Origin: an uncultured Planctomycetales bacterium
GTDB lineage: Bacteria; Planctomycetota; Planctomycetia; Pirellulales; Thermoguttaceae
Direction: 5' to 3'
DNA length: 64,000 nt
Assembly (NCBI GenBank): GCA_937889015.1
Contig: CALARR010000070.1
Coordinates: forward strand, 18,027-82,026
The translations under genes and the position numbers were made by a program. This document shows, piece by piece, positions 27,792 to 35,737 of the stretch. Every line of letters starts with the position of its first letter. The stretch's first letter is position 1. The notes beneath the pieces are model-generated. The model did not search any database and was not told where the DNA came from. It saw nothing but the letters and a program-made list of their open reading frames with translations.

Positions 27792-29123
27792 TTACGCAGA
27801 GAAGTCCTCGGGCCTCAAATCGATCATTCGCCGGGCTTGAATGGCTTCGTGGACCTTATGGACGACGACCTCCGTGCGGAAGGCCACATCGGCTGGGCAG
27901 GCCAACTCGGCACGGCCGCGCACGGCGTCGAAGAAGTTCTCCAGGTGCGGTTGGTGCGGTGGTTTGTCGGCCGTCACCGGTAGATCGTAGCCGATTACCT
28001 GGCCCGTTTCTCGCACGTGGACCTCGTTGGGGTCCTCCGCCTGGGCCGGTTTGGCCTGTGGCGTGGGCGGTGCGGCCGTCGCCGCAGAGTCCTTCACCAC
28101 CAGCCCTTGCCGGACCCAGGGTTCCCAGTCCGGCGCGTGCGGTTCGCGATAGACCTTGTTCCAGCGCGCCGTTTCTGAGAGGCGGAGCGAGGCCTCGGTG
28201 CCCAACAATTGCTCCCAGTTGCCGCCGCCACTGGTCGTGGTTAGCACCTGAAAGCTGCCGCGAACCGTACCCGAGCTCAGGGGGTACTCGATGATCGCCA
28301 TGGCGTTGTCGTACCACTGGCGGCCCTGGTAGAAGTCGCACCCGCCGCCGGCCAGGATCGAGCGCGGCTGGACTTTCAACAGGCCGTCGATCGCGTCGAC
28401 CAGATGCGCCCCGAGATCGGCAAACGGTCCGCCGCCATACCGCGTGTAGCTGCGCCAGTTGCGCAACTCGTGCATACTGGCGTAGCCGTACTGCTTGAGC
28501 ATGTCGTCCGGGATGGCCTGCCGCTTGGGCCAGCCCAGGTCTTCACGCACCGCGTGGCAGCACTGTCCGCCGACATGCGTGATTCGTCCCAAGAGGTTGT
28601 GGGTAGGCAATTTCTGGGCATACAGATAGCGCGGATTGCTCCGCCGCTGGTAGCCGATTTGCAGCCGGCGGCCCGTGGCCCGCATCGTGCGGACCATCGA
28701 ACGCGCGGCGTCCAACGAGTTGCTCATCGACTTCTCGCAGTAGACGTGGAGCCCGGCCTGCAGGCAGGCATTGGTCTGCTCGGCGTGCAGGAAGTCGGGC
28801 GTGGCGACGATCGCCGCCTGGAGATCCTTTTCCTTGGCCAGCAACTCGCGATAGTCGTCGTATTCGGCCGGATCGTGCTTGTAGGTTTCCAGCAGGTACT
28901 TGGCCGACTTGCGGCGGTACTTCCAGATGTCGCACACGGCCCGGAATCGCAGGCCCGGAATCCCGGCCGCCGCATTGAGCAGCGTTCGCCCCTGGTCGCC
29001 GGCCCCGATCAGGGCCACATGGATCTGTTCAGAAGGGGCCTGGGCTGCCGTGCGCAGGGCAGGCAAGGCCACGACCGCCGCACTGGCCGCCAGTCCGCCT
29101 TGAAGAAACGTACGACGTTGCAT
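27792..29123 (-). CDS. Tat-exported Gfo/Idh/MocA-family oxidoreductase
   Basis: 443 residues. The twin-arginine signal is QRRTFLQGGLAASAAVVALP. The Rossmann motif is VALIGAGDQGRTLLNAA (GxGxxG), then AIVATPDFLH. The family lysine site is HVYCEKSMSNS, where EKP is usual, so the Pro is replaced. The catalytic-type YGGGPFADLGAHLVDAIDGLL is intact. These enzymes oxidise or reduce sugars and cyclitols with NAD(P) and are abundant in Planctomycetota, many exported already folded with cofactor. It is the last gene of the six-gene operon, 87 bases after the aldo/keto-reductase-like gene. Confidence 0.9.
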   Translation of the reverse strand: MQRRTFLQGGLAASAAVVALPALRTAAQAPSEQIHVALIGAGDQGRTLLNAAAGIPGLRFRAVCDIWKYRRKSAKYLLETYKHDPAEYDDYRELLAKEKDLQAAIVATPDFLHAEQTNACLQAGLHVYCEKSMSNSLDAARSMVRTMRATGRRLQIGYQRRSNPRYLYAQKLPTHNLLGRITHVGGQCCHAVREDLGWPKRQAIPDDMLKQYGYASMHELRNWRSYTRYGGGPFADLGAHLVDAIDGLLKVQPRSILAGGGCDFYQGRQWYDNAMAIIEYPLSSGTVRGSFQVLTTTSGGGNWEQLLGTEASLRLSETARWNKVYREPHAPDWEPWVRQGLVVKDSAATAAPPTPQAKPAQAEDPNEVHVRETGQVIGYDLPVTADKPPHQPHLENFFDAVRGRAELACPADVAFRTEVVVHKVHEAIQARRMIDLRPEDFSA

Positions 29124-29210
29124 GGGTGAACTTTCAGTAATCAGCTTTCAGCGATCAGCCGTCAAGGTTGCAGTCCGGGGCGATCCGTGGTTGATTTCAG
29201 GCACACACCT

Positions 29211-30182
29211 TCACGCGTGCCACGGCCGCGCGCGCTGCAGTTTGCTGTCGAGGACTTGCCTGAAGATCTGCACGTCTTCGGCGATCTCGAAGTCGAACAT
29301 GCCCGCCAAGACGAAGTCGGCTCCGCCTTCGATCGCGAAGCGGAAGGCGTCCTTGGGTGGAATGGCGCCGGCGGCCATGACCTTGAAGGCCAGCCAAGGC
29401 TTTTCCACGCCCTTCATGAAGTCGATCGTCTCTTGCGGATGGCTGCACCAATAGCCGGGAAACTCAGCCACGGGACCGCCGATCTCGTCCGGCCGGGGGC
29501 CCGTCTTGTACTTGTGGTGGTGCAGGGTCTTGATGTAGAAATCGGCACGCACGCCCTGTTTCTCGCACTCCTGGATCACGCTCAGATCGTGGGCCCCTAC
29601 GCCGGATGGCACGCCTTGGGCCTTGGCCAGGTCCACCACCTTGCCGATCAGGTCCACCTGCTGCTGTTTCACCAGTTGGTCGGCGCGCACGCCCCACAGG
29701 TACACGGCGTCCACGCCGTCGTCGACGATCTGCTGGACTTGTTCGGCATACTTGACCAGCCCCGGCTCGATGGGGGCCGTGGGGCAGATGATCCACTGCA
29801 TCTTGCCCCCCCGCTTGTCGCGATACTCCTTGAGCATGTCCATGACGTTGGACGCCGTGTGGATCACGAGGGTGTTGATCCCCTGCGACTCGGCCAGGGC
29901 CATGGTCTCGAAGATCTTCTCCTTGGTGTTGTATTGCCTGGTGAGGTTGTACACATAGCGCAGGTCGCGGCTGTGCGTGTAGTGCGTCAGCAAGTTCCCG
30001 CCCAACAGCATCCGGCTGACCTGCAGATCGCCGATCTTGCCTACGGGCAGCGGGCCGCTTGCGGGGGCAGCGGGGGCTGCTGGCGCGCTCTGCTGCGCGG
30101 CAGCCGATTGCGCCGCCGCAGTCACAGCCGAAACGGTCAAGGCGCTGCCCAGGAAACGACGTCGGGTCACATCGCGGATCAT
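29211..30182 (-). CDS. Tat-exported aldo/keto-reductase-like TIM-barrel protein
   Basis: 323 residues from the chosen start. I chose the ATG at 30182 because it overlaps the upstream stop as ATGA and directly precedes the Tat signal TRRRFLGSALTVSAVTAAA; the open frame continues to 30284. After an Ala/Pro linker, GKIGDLQVSRMLLGGNLLT matches the start of aldo/keto reductases, but the rest follows a more general TIM barrel (GINTLVIHTAS, GVDAVYLWGV, ADFYIKTLHHH, GADFVLAGMFDFEI). The classical AKR catalytic Asp-Tyr-Lys-His set is not obvious, so the reaction is unknown. It sits between two exported sugar-type enzymes in the operon. Confidence 0.7.
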   Translation of the reverse strand: MIRDVTRRRFLGSALTVSAVTAAAQSAAAQQSAPAAPAAPASGPLPVGKIGDLQVSRMLLGGNLLTHYTHSRDLRYVYNLTRQYNTKEKIFETMALAESQGINTLVIHTASNVMDMLKEYRDKRGGKMQWIICPTAPIEPGLVKYAEQVQQIVDDGVDAVYLWGVRADQLVKQQQVDLIGKVVDLAKAQGVPSGVGAHDLSVIQECEKQGVRADFYIKTLHHHKYKTGPRPDEIGGPVAEFPGYWCSHPQETIDFMKGVEKPWLAFKVMAAGAIPPKDAFRFAIEGGADFVLAGMFDFEIAEDVQIFRQVLDSKLQRARPWHA

Positions 30183-31090
30183 GGTTGGGCTCCGGTGCGG
30201 GAGGGCGCGCGGCGATTCAAGTCGCGCCAGGCAAGGATCGAACGCTCCAGGATTGCGCGCGGCTCGCCGGGAATGCCGTAGCACTGCATGCCCACCGGTC
30301 CGCGGTAATCGATCTGATCGAGCAGCTTCATCAAGGGCACAAGGTCGAACGTGCCGGAATCCAGGGGCAGGATCCAGTTCGCCCGGTTCTTGGGATCGAA
30401 CCCGGAAGTGCCGTTAATGCTCACCAGGAACAGCCGCGCCCCAGCCCGGCGGAGGACCTGTTCCATGCTGGCCGGGTCTTCCGCGGCCAGGAAGTGGCAG
30501 AGGTTGAAGGTCAAGCCGACATTGGGCCGGTCGACCTTGTCGATCAACCGCAGCAGGTCGTCCATCCGCTCGGCGTAGAACCGCACGTGGGGATACAAGG
30601 CCACGCGCAGTCCGGCGGCCGCGGCCCGGTCGGCCACCTGCCGGAGCAGCTCCACGGCCCGATCGTCCCCTTCCGTGGATTGCGGCTTGTATTGCTTGCT
30701 CACCACGCCCAGCCAGACGATCGTTGGGCTGCCTTTGAGCGAATCGATCATCTCCAGGAGTCGTGGATCGTAGCCCGGCTGGCCCGGGTCGACGTTGACC
30801 GTCGTGTAGACGGCGAACATCTGCAGATTCTGCTGGCGAACCGCCTGGAGCATCTGCGGCGCGTCGGCCAGCGATGTGTAGGCCAGGCCGTCGTAGCCCA
30901 GTTCGGCCGCCAACTTGGGAATCGTGCACTGGAACTCGAGGTTGCTGTTGCGCGGCAGGCCGACACAGAAACAGAAGAAGGGCCGCGACGTCGGTTGGAC
31001 CTCGCCAGCCATCGCCGACGCGTGGGCCGGAAGCGCCGTGAGCAGGGCCAGGAAACCGCTGATGATCGACCTGGTCGGCACGCGCGTCAT
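30179..31090 (-). CDS. Exported xylose-isomerase-like TIM-barrel protein
   Basis: 303 residues. A signal peptide (SIISGFLALLTALPAHASAMA) is followed by an AP-endonuclease-2/xylose-isomerase type barrel: LAAELGYDGLAY, GLRVALYPH, NVGLTFNLCHFLAAEDP, LPLDSGTFDLVPLMKLLDQIDYRGPVGMQCYG. The metal-binding Glu/Asp/His pattern is partly preserved. Family members isomerise, epimerise or dehydrate sugars and cyclitols. The frame opens at 31123. The ATG at 31090 has AGGGGG six bases upstream, so I prefer it. It overlaps the downstream gene by four bases. Confidence 0.78.
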   Translation of the reverse strand: MTRVPTRSIISGFLALLTALPAHASAMAGEVQPTSRPFFCFCVGLPRNSNLEFQCTIPKLAAELGYDGLAYTSLADAPQMLQAVRQQNLQMFAVYTTVNVDPGQPGYDPRLLEMIDSLKGSPTIVWLGVVSKQYKPQSTEGDDRAVELLRQVADRAAAAGLRVALYPHVRFYAERMDDLLRLIDKVDRPNVGLTFNLCHFLAAEDPASMEQVLRRAGARLFLVSINGTSGFDPKNRANWILPLDSGTFDLVPLMKLLDQIDYRGPVGMQCYGIPGEPRAILERSILAWRDLNRRAPSRTGAQP

Positions 31091-31136
31091 GACCATCCCC
31101 CTGCTTGTGATCATATTTTGCACACTACGAGTGCTG

Positions 31137-31991
31137 CTACTTCAGCGTCTTCAACACGCCCTGCAGGAACTCGACGCTGGCCCGGGTGTTCTCGTCCGAG
31201 CCGTGACATTCGATCGAAACCACGCCGTCCCAGTGCGTGGCGTGCAGGAATTCCAGGCACTTGCGGATGTTGTCCGCGTTTACGCCTCCGCCCACAGGGA
31301 CGATCGAGCTGCCAATGCCCGTCTCCTCGCCGCGCACCGCGGCGGCCAACTCGGGGCTCACGTCCTTGATGTGGCAGTGCGTCAAGTAGGGGCGGAAGTC
31401 CTTCAAGAATTCTACCGGATCACGACCGGCAATGAACGTGTTGCCCGTGTCGAAGTTGAACCGCAGATATTCCGAGTCGAAGTACTTGAACAGGCGGTGC
31501 ATGAACTCGGGGTGACTGGTATAAGGGCCGTGGGTCTCCACGTTGATGATGACCTGGTAGTCCTCGGCCCAGGACAAGCACTGCCGGTAGTTGTCGCAGG
31601 TGACTCGAAAAACCTCTTCAAAGCTCATGCCGGGAATCTCGAAGGCCCCGTCCACGGTGTCCACCATCGGACAGCCGATGTCGGCCGCAAAGCGGATGGA
31701 CTGCTGCACATACTGCACGCCGAAAGCCGAGCCGTTAGGGCCCATCATGGGATACGAGCCGTCGATCTGCGAGGGGGCGAGCCCCTTCTGGTCCAGGTAG
31801 CGTCGCAAGGCGCGTGGATTGGCCTGCAACGAGACCCCCGGATCGTAGCCCAGGGCCTGGATGAAGTTCTGGCCGTGGATCACGGCGAATTCCACGTGTT
31901 TCAGGCCCGTGGCGACGATCTTGTCCACGGCTTGCTCGAAACTCTGGCTCAGCGGACGCCAATTGTCGGTGTGCAGTCCCAGTTCAATCAT
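31137..31991 (-). CDS. Cytoplasmic sugar phosphate isomerase/epimerase
   Basis: 284 residues. The start is the ATG at 31991, where MIELGLHTDNWRPLSQSFEQ begins the barrel. GGAAGAAAG lies upstream; the open frame extends to 32162 but is not protein-like. Motifs include VINVETHGPYTSHPEF (Glu metal ligand), LRFNFDTGNTFIAG, YLTHCHIKDV and DGVVSIECHGSDENT, which give the Glu-Asp-His-Glu metal site of IolE/xylose-isomerase-like enzymes. Unlike its operon neighbours it has no export signal, so it probably handles the intracellular step. It is 29 bases after the ThuA gene. Confidence 0.85.
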   Translation of the reverse strand: MIELGLHTDNWRPLSQSFEQAVDKIVATGLKHVEFAVIHGQNFIQALGYDPGVSLQANPRALRRYLDQKGLAPSQIDGSYPMMGPNGSAFGVQYVQQSIRFAADIGCPMVDTVDGAFEIPGMSFEEVFRVTCDNYRQCLSWAEDYQVIINVETHGPYTSHPEFMHRLFKYFDSEYLRFNFDTGNTFIAGRDPVEFLKDFRPYLTHCHIKDVSPELAAAVRGEETGIGSSIVPVGGGVNADNIRKCLEFLHATHWDGVVSIECHGSDENTRASVEFLQGVLKTLK

Positions 31992-32020
31992 GGTCTTTCT
32001 TCCGTTCGAGAGGGCAGAGG

Positions 32021-32899
32021 TCAGGGGGCAGCTTGCTCGGCGACGGGAGGCTGCCCAGCGGCCCAGGCTGTGCCGCGGCGGAACAACTCGCCCACCGCCG
32101 GCGGCTGAAAGGCCTGGGCATTGTGTCCCAGCACGCAATGAAAAACGCGTCCCTTGCCGCAAGGGAGCACGAAGGCGATCGGGTAATCGCGCTGATCGAC
32201 CTTGGAACGCGCCGTGGCCAGGATCTCGATGGGCGCTTCGCCGCTCAGGCAGGTGTACAGTTCGTCCTCGGTATCAAAGGCGGTCATGCCGCGCATGATG
32301 GGATGCTCTGGTTGGGCCACTTCCACGCGAAACGCTCCGCGCGGATCGTGGCCGCGAAGCCTCGGATCCCACACGCGCCCGGCGAGTTGCACAAACTCCG
32401 GCCAATCCAGCCAGGCTCCGCAGGCAAAATGCACCAGGAACAGCCCCTTGCCCCCTTCGACGGCGCGTTTGAGGTTCTCGCGTGCCGCCGGGCCTGGGCC
32501 GGGCTCCTTCCAGTTCATGAAGTGCAGCCCGATCACGTCGTAACGCGCGATCGCCGCGGAATCGAGGAAGTGCGGGTCGTCGACCACGCGCACCTCGATC
32601 CGCGGATCGGCGCGGAGTTGAGCGGCCAGGGCCGGCGCCGTCTCTTGCCACAGATGGCCCGGATAGTCCACGCCCGTGACCAGCAGAACCTGGATCGGTT
32701 TGCGCACGGCGGCGGGGGGGCCGCCGTTGGGATACACAGGCTTGGCCTTGGGCTCGCCGGCCGACGCCAGGGCCGACCCGATCGCCAACACACCCAGCAG
32801 TCCTAAAACCGGTGCCAGAGCCATTCGGCCATTCTGTCGTGTTGAGCCGCCCAGGCCGGCCGCGGCGCGGTCGGGACCCATTCTGTGGCGAATCGTCAT
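32021..32899 (-). CDS. Exported ThuA-like (trehalose-utilisation family) protein
   Basis: 292 residues. The start is the ATG at 32899, preceded by GGAGGAAGCTC; the same frame is open to 33301 but that part lies inside the upstream gene. A leader (MALAPVLGLLGVLAIGSALASA) precedes the ThuA domain. VLLVTGVDYPGHLWQETAPAL begins the glutamine-amidotransferase-like fold, and GKGLFLVHFACGAWLDWPEF and LPCGKGRVFHCVLGHN match the conserved ThuA core. ThuA proteins act in oxidative disaccharide use, alongside Gfo/Idh dehydrogenases. The first ~26 residues are encoded by sequence weakly resembling the dispersed repeat. Confidence 0.85.
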   Translation of the reverse strand: MTIRHRMGPDRAAAGLGGSTRQNGRMALAPVLGLLGVLAIGSALASAGEPKAKPVYPNGGPPAAVRKPIQVLLVTGVDYPGHLWQETAPALAAQLRADPRIEVRVVDDPHFLDSAAIARYDVIGLHFMNWKEPGPGPAARENLKRAVEGGKGLFLVHFACGAWLDWPEFVQLAGRVWDPRLRGHDPRGAFRVEVAQPEHPIMRGMTAFDTEDELYTCLSGEAPIEILATARSKVDQRDYPIAFVLPCGKGRVFHCVLGHNAQAFQPPAVGELFRRGTAWAAGQPPVAEQAAP

Positions 32900-32985
32900 G
32901 AGCTTCCTCCGCCTTGTTGTTGATCTGGCTCGCCGGAAGACGGACAGGGACATGCGTCTGCAATCCGCCTGCCGTGACCAGTCCG

Positions 32986-34302
32986 CTACAGGATCTTTGT
33001 GGCCCCGGGAATAGCGAACACGGGATACTGTCCGTCGTGCTCGGGCTTGACCGGCGGTTCCATGTCCAGCGTGCAGTCTTCCGCTCGCGGCGCGTAGCAG
33101 AAATCGGACTTGTTGACCTGCTCCCAGGTCACTTCCTTGCCGCTGTAGCAGGTCATCTGGCCCATGATGCCCACCAGGGTGCTGCGCGCCATGTAGTCGC
33201 CGGCATTGACCGGCTTGCCCGAGCGAATGGCGCTGAACAACACGCGGTGTTCTTCGTCGTAGGCGTTCTGGCGGTCCGTCTTGCCCGCTTCGAAGCGCCA
33301 CTTGGTCTCGCCGTCGATGGTGCAGCGCGTGACGTTGGCGCGTCCCTTGGCGCCCAGGATGATGCTCGAGCTTTCGTTGTAGCAGCCGTTCTGCGTGCGG
33401 CAGAAGGCGTACATGCGCACGCCGTTCGCATACTCATAGACCACGCCGTGATGGTCGAAGACGTTGCCGTAGATTTCGCCGAACGAGGCCGAACGCCCGC
33501 CCATCCCGTGGGCCTTCAAGGGCGTCTGTTCGCGCATGGCCCAGGTGGCTCGATCCACGTTATGCACCAGCGACTGCGGCACGTCGTCGCCCGACAGCCA
33601 GGTGAAGTGATACTGGTTGGCGAGCTGGTATTCGACCTCGTTGCGGTACTGGGGCAGGCGCGGATAGAGGCCGTAGGGGCCGCGGAGGAAGTTCTCCTCG
33701 ATGGCCACGATATCCCCGATCGCGCCGTCGTGGATCCGTTGGATCGTTTCCTGATAGCCCTTGTGGTGCCGGCTTTGCAGGCCGGACATCACGCTGAGCC
33801 CCTTCTGCTTGGCCAACTCGCAGGCGGCGACGAGATCCTTGATCCCCTTGGGATCGATGGCGTGCGGTTTCTCCAGGAAGACGTGCTTGCCGGCTTCGAT
33901 CGCGGCACGCAGATACAGCGGGTGGAATTTGGCCGAACAGGCGATGAGCACCACGTCGACCGACTGGATGACGTGCCTGTAGCCGTCGATGCCGGAGAAA
34001 CAGTGCTCGTCGTCGACTTGGACCTGGTCGGGCTTCTGTTTGCGGAGCGTCTCGCGGCGATTCTGCACGCGCTCGGCGAAGATGTCGGTCATGGCCACCA
34101 GACGCACGCCCGGATCGACATTCATGGCATTCACGGCGGCGCCGGGGGCGCGGCTGCCGCAACCCACGATGCCAATCCGGATCACATCGCTCCCCGCGGC
34201 GTGGGCACTGCGGCTGAAGGCCAGTTGGCCAAGGGCGGTCGCGGAGACGGCCGCCGCCGAGGATTGGAGAAACTGGCGGCGGGAACGGAAAGCGACAGGC
34301 AT
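32986..34302 (-). CDS. Tat-exported Gfo/Idh/MocA-family oxidoreductase
   Basis: 438 residues. The Tat signal is SRRQFLQSSAAAVSATALGQ. The Rossmann motif is IRIGIVGCGSRAPGAAV, followed by VVLIACSAKFHPLYL and the standard lysine motif VFLEKPHAIDPKG. The C-terminal domain follows the planctomycete exported subgroup (LSGDDVPQSLVHNVDRATWAM, then SSSIILGAKGRANV). CGGAGG precedes the ATG. It is the first gene of the six-gene operon and sits behind a near-consensus promoter with an overlapping palindrome (34370-34406). Its substrate is not shown by the sequence. Confidence 0.92.
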   Translation of the reverse strand: MPVAFRSRRQFLQSSAAAVSATALGQLAFSRSAHAAGSDVIRIGIVGCGSRAPGAAVNAMNVDPGVRLVAMTDIFAERVQNRRETLRKQKPDQVQVDDEHCFSGIDGYRHVIQSVDVVLIACSAKFHPLYLRAAIEAGKHVFLEKPHAIDPKGIKDLVAACELAKQKGLSVMSGLQSRHHKGYQETIQRIHDGAIGDIVAIEENFLRGPYGLYPRLPQYRNEVEYQLANQYHFTWLSGDDVPQSLVHNVDRATWAMREQTPLKAHGMGGRSASFGEIYGNVFDHHGVVYEYANGVRMYAFCRTQNGCYNESSSIILGAKGRANVTRCTIDGETKWRFEAGKTDRQNAYDEEHRVLFSAIRSGKPVNAGDYMARSTLVGIMGQMTCYSGKEVTWEQVNKSDFCYAPRAEDCTLDMEPPVKPEHDGQYPVFAIPGATKIL

Positions 34303-34369
34303 GGCGACCTCCGCGGCGAGAGTTCAGGGGCAGCCGACAGTCGACCAGAATCCGACCGCGGCCGGAAAC

Positions 34370-34406
34370 ATACTCGCGAGTATAGTCGTTTGCGGGCGCG
34401 CGTCAA
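34370..34406 (-). promoter_or_regulatory. Sugar-operon promoter with palindromic operator
   Basis: On the minus strand TTGACG (34401-34406), 16-base spacer, TATACT (34379-34384). The perfect palindrome ATACTCGCGAGTAT (34370-34383) overlaps the -10 box, a position where a bound dimer would block polymerase. Confidence 0.6.
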
Positions 34407-34821
34407 GCAGGTTGTGCCGTTGCGAAAGAGAATGCGTCTGCGCGCAGGCACAACGCGGCTACGCGGCTGGGCCGCGGGAGAGATCGTGTGCGAGGTGAAG
34501 GCCGCCGGGCAAGGCGGGTCACGAAATGCGTGTGCCCAGCAATGCGCGCTCAGAAGGACTTTGCACAACGAACGGTGCGGATCGCAGCGCGCAACGCAGA
34601 TTGCCCAAGTTGTGCATGAATGCAACGACCCAAGCAACAAGCAACGCACCGCATGGCGGGCCGGGGTGTTGCTTCGGCGATCAGGTTTCGTAACCTGCTT
34701 TCAGCAAACACGTTACAAGGAGTCAACCGATGCCATGCAATCTAGTGCCGATGGATGGTTTGTTGCATCCATATAGGGGGAGTTGGCAGCGGAGCCCTTG
34801 GTTCAAGCCTCCCACGGCACT
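34407..34821. other. Intergenic, no gene seen
   Basis: Between the sugar-operon promoter and the rpsR end. It contains scattered short inverted repeats (e.g. TGCACAAC near 34562 with GTTGTGCA near 34609) but no convincing coding frame. Confidence 0.4.
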
Positions 34822-34848
34822 GCGGACTTGCGTGCGGAGCAAGTCCGC
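34822..34848 (-). terminator. Hairpin downstream of rpsR
   Basis: GCGGACTTGC and GCAAGTCCGC form a perfect 10-bp stem with a 7-base loop, 31 bases past the rpsR stop. There is no T-run after it, so function as a terminator is likely but not certain. Confidence 0.55.
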
Positions 34849-34879
34849 GTAGCCATACCAACGAGTTTGGCTAGGCCTG

Positions 34880-35161
34880 TTACTCGCCGACATAGGGCAA
34901 GAGGGCCATGAATCGGGCGCGTTTGATCGCGGCCGTGATCGCGTGCTGGCTGACGGCGGAAGCCCCGCTCTTGCGCCGCGAGATGATCTTGCCCTGGCGA
35001 TTGGTCAGCTTCTTGAGCAGTTCCAAATCCTTGTAGTCGACGAACATCGGCCGTGGGCGCTGGCCGTCGACGTAGATCGGATCCTTCTTCTTGCCGCGCA
35101 CCTTGGCCTTGGCTCGGCGCTTGCTCGGCTTGTTGAACTTCATCTGACTGGGCTTGGGCAT
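34880..35161 (-). CDS. rpsR: 30S ribosomal protein S18
   Basis: 93 residues. The C-terminal core DYKDLELLKKLTNRQGKIISRRKSG is diagnostic of bS18, followed by the helix QHAITAAIKRARFMALLPYV. The N-terminus is a basic extension (KPSKRRAKAKVRGKKK) about 15 residues longer than in E. coli. S18 binds S6 on the 30S platform. In most bacteria rpsR sits in rpsF-ssb-rpsR-rplI; here it stands alone, with BamA diverging on one side. GAGAAGCG precedes the ATG. Confidence 0.96.
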   Translation of the reverse strand: MPKPSQMKFNKPSKRRAKAKVRGKKKDPIYVDGQRPRPMFVDYKDLELLKKLTNRQGKIISRRKSGASAVSQHAITAAIKRARFMALLPYVGE

Positions 35162-35617
35162 CGCTTCTCAACCTGTTTGCTTGAAATAAGATACGGCGTG
35201 TATTGCAGCGTTGGCGCCACTGCCGATGGCCACGCCGGGTGCGCGCCAAGAGGGGCCAATCCCGTTGATCGCAGTGCGGTTGGACGCACCCCACAAAAAC
35301 TACCGTCCATACCAGGGAAACCATCGAGTTTACCGCAATTCCGCCAAAAGACAAGGCATGCCAGCCTCGGGCCCGGTCTTGTCAAACTGAAAGCGTGCCG
35401 AGCGATCCACCCTAAGGTGGTAATCTCGATGCGAGATGGTGATCCAGGGGGCAGCTAGCGCAGGGTGCCAGCGAGAATGATCCGGCGAGGCTGCTGTTTG
35501 GGAGACTGGGAGGGACAAGGAGGCCTGGGGAAGCCGGAGACGGGGCGCGAGGGGCGATCGTGGGCTTTTTCGGAGAGCGACGAAGGCTTGCCAGGCACGA
35601 AAGACGCGGAACTCGCC
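35162..35617. other. Intergenic between rpsR and bamA, no gene seen
   Basis: It must hold the rpsR promoter. A TATCTT box on the minus strand about 35 bases before rpsR is a weak -10 candidate without a clear -35. No convincing coding frame was found. Confidence 0.4.
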
Positions 35618-35646
35618 TTGTTCTAACTTGCCAGTTTGGGTATTTC
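35618..35646 (+). promoter_or_regulatory. Possible bamA promoter
   Basis: TTGTTC (35618-35623), 17-base spacer, TATTTC (35641-35646), about 90 bases before the chosen ATG. The boxes are moderate matches. Confidence 0.35.
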
Positions 35647-35737
35647 TACGCCGCTTCGTCGCCCCAGAGGGAGTGACGGGGCAGCTTTGTTGCCTCTTGG
35701 GTTGGATCGATCTGGTCTTCATCCGGAAAGGGCCTGC

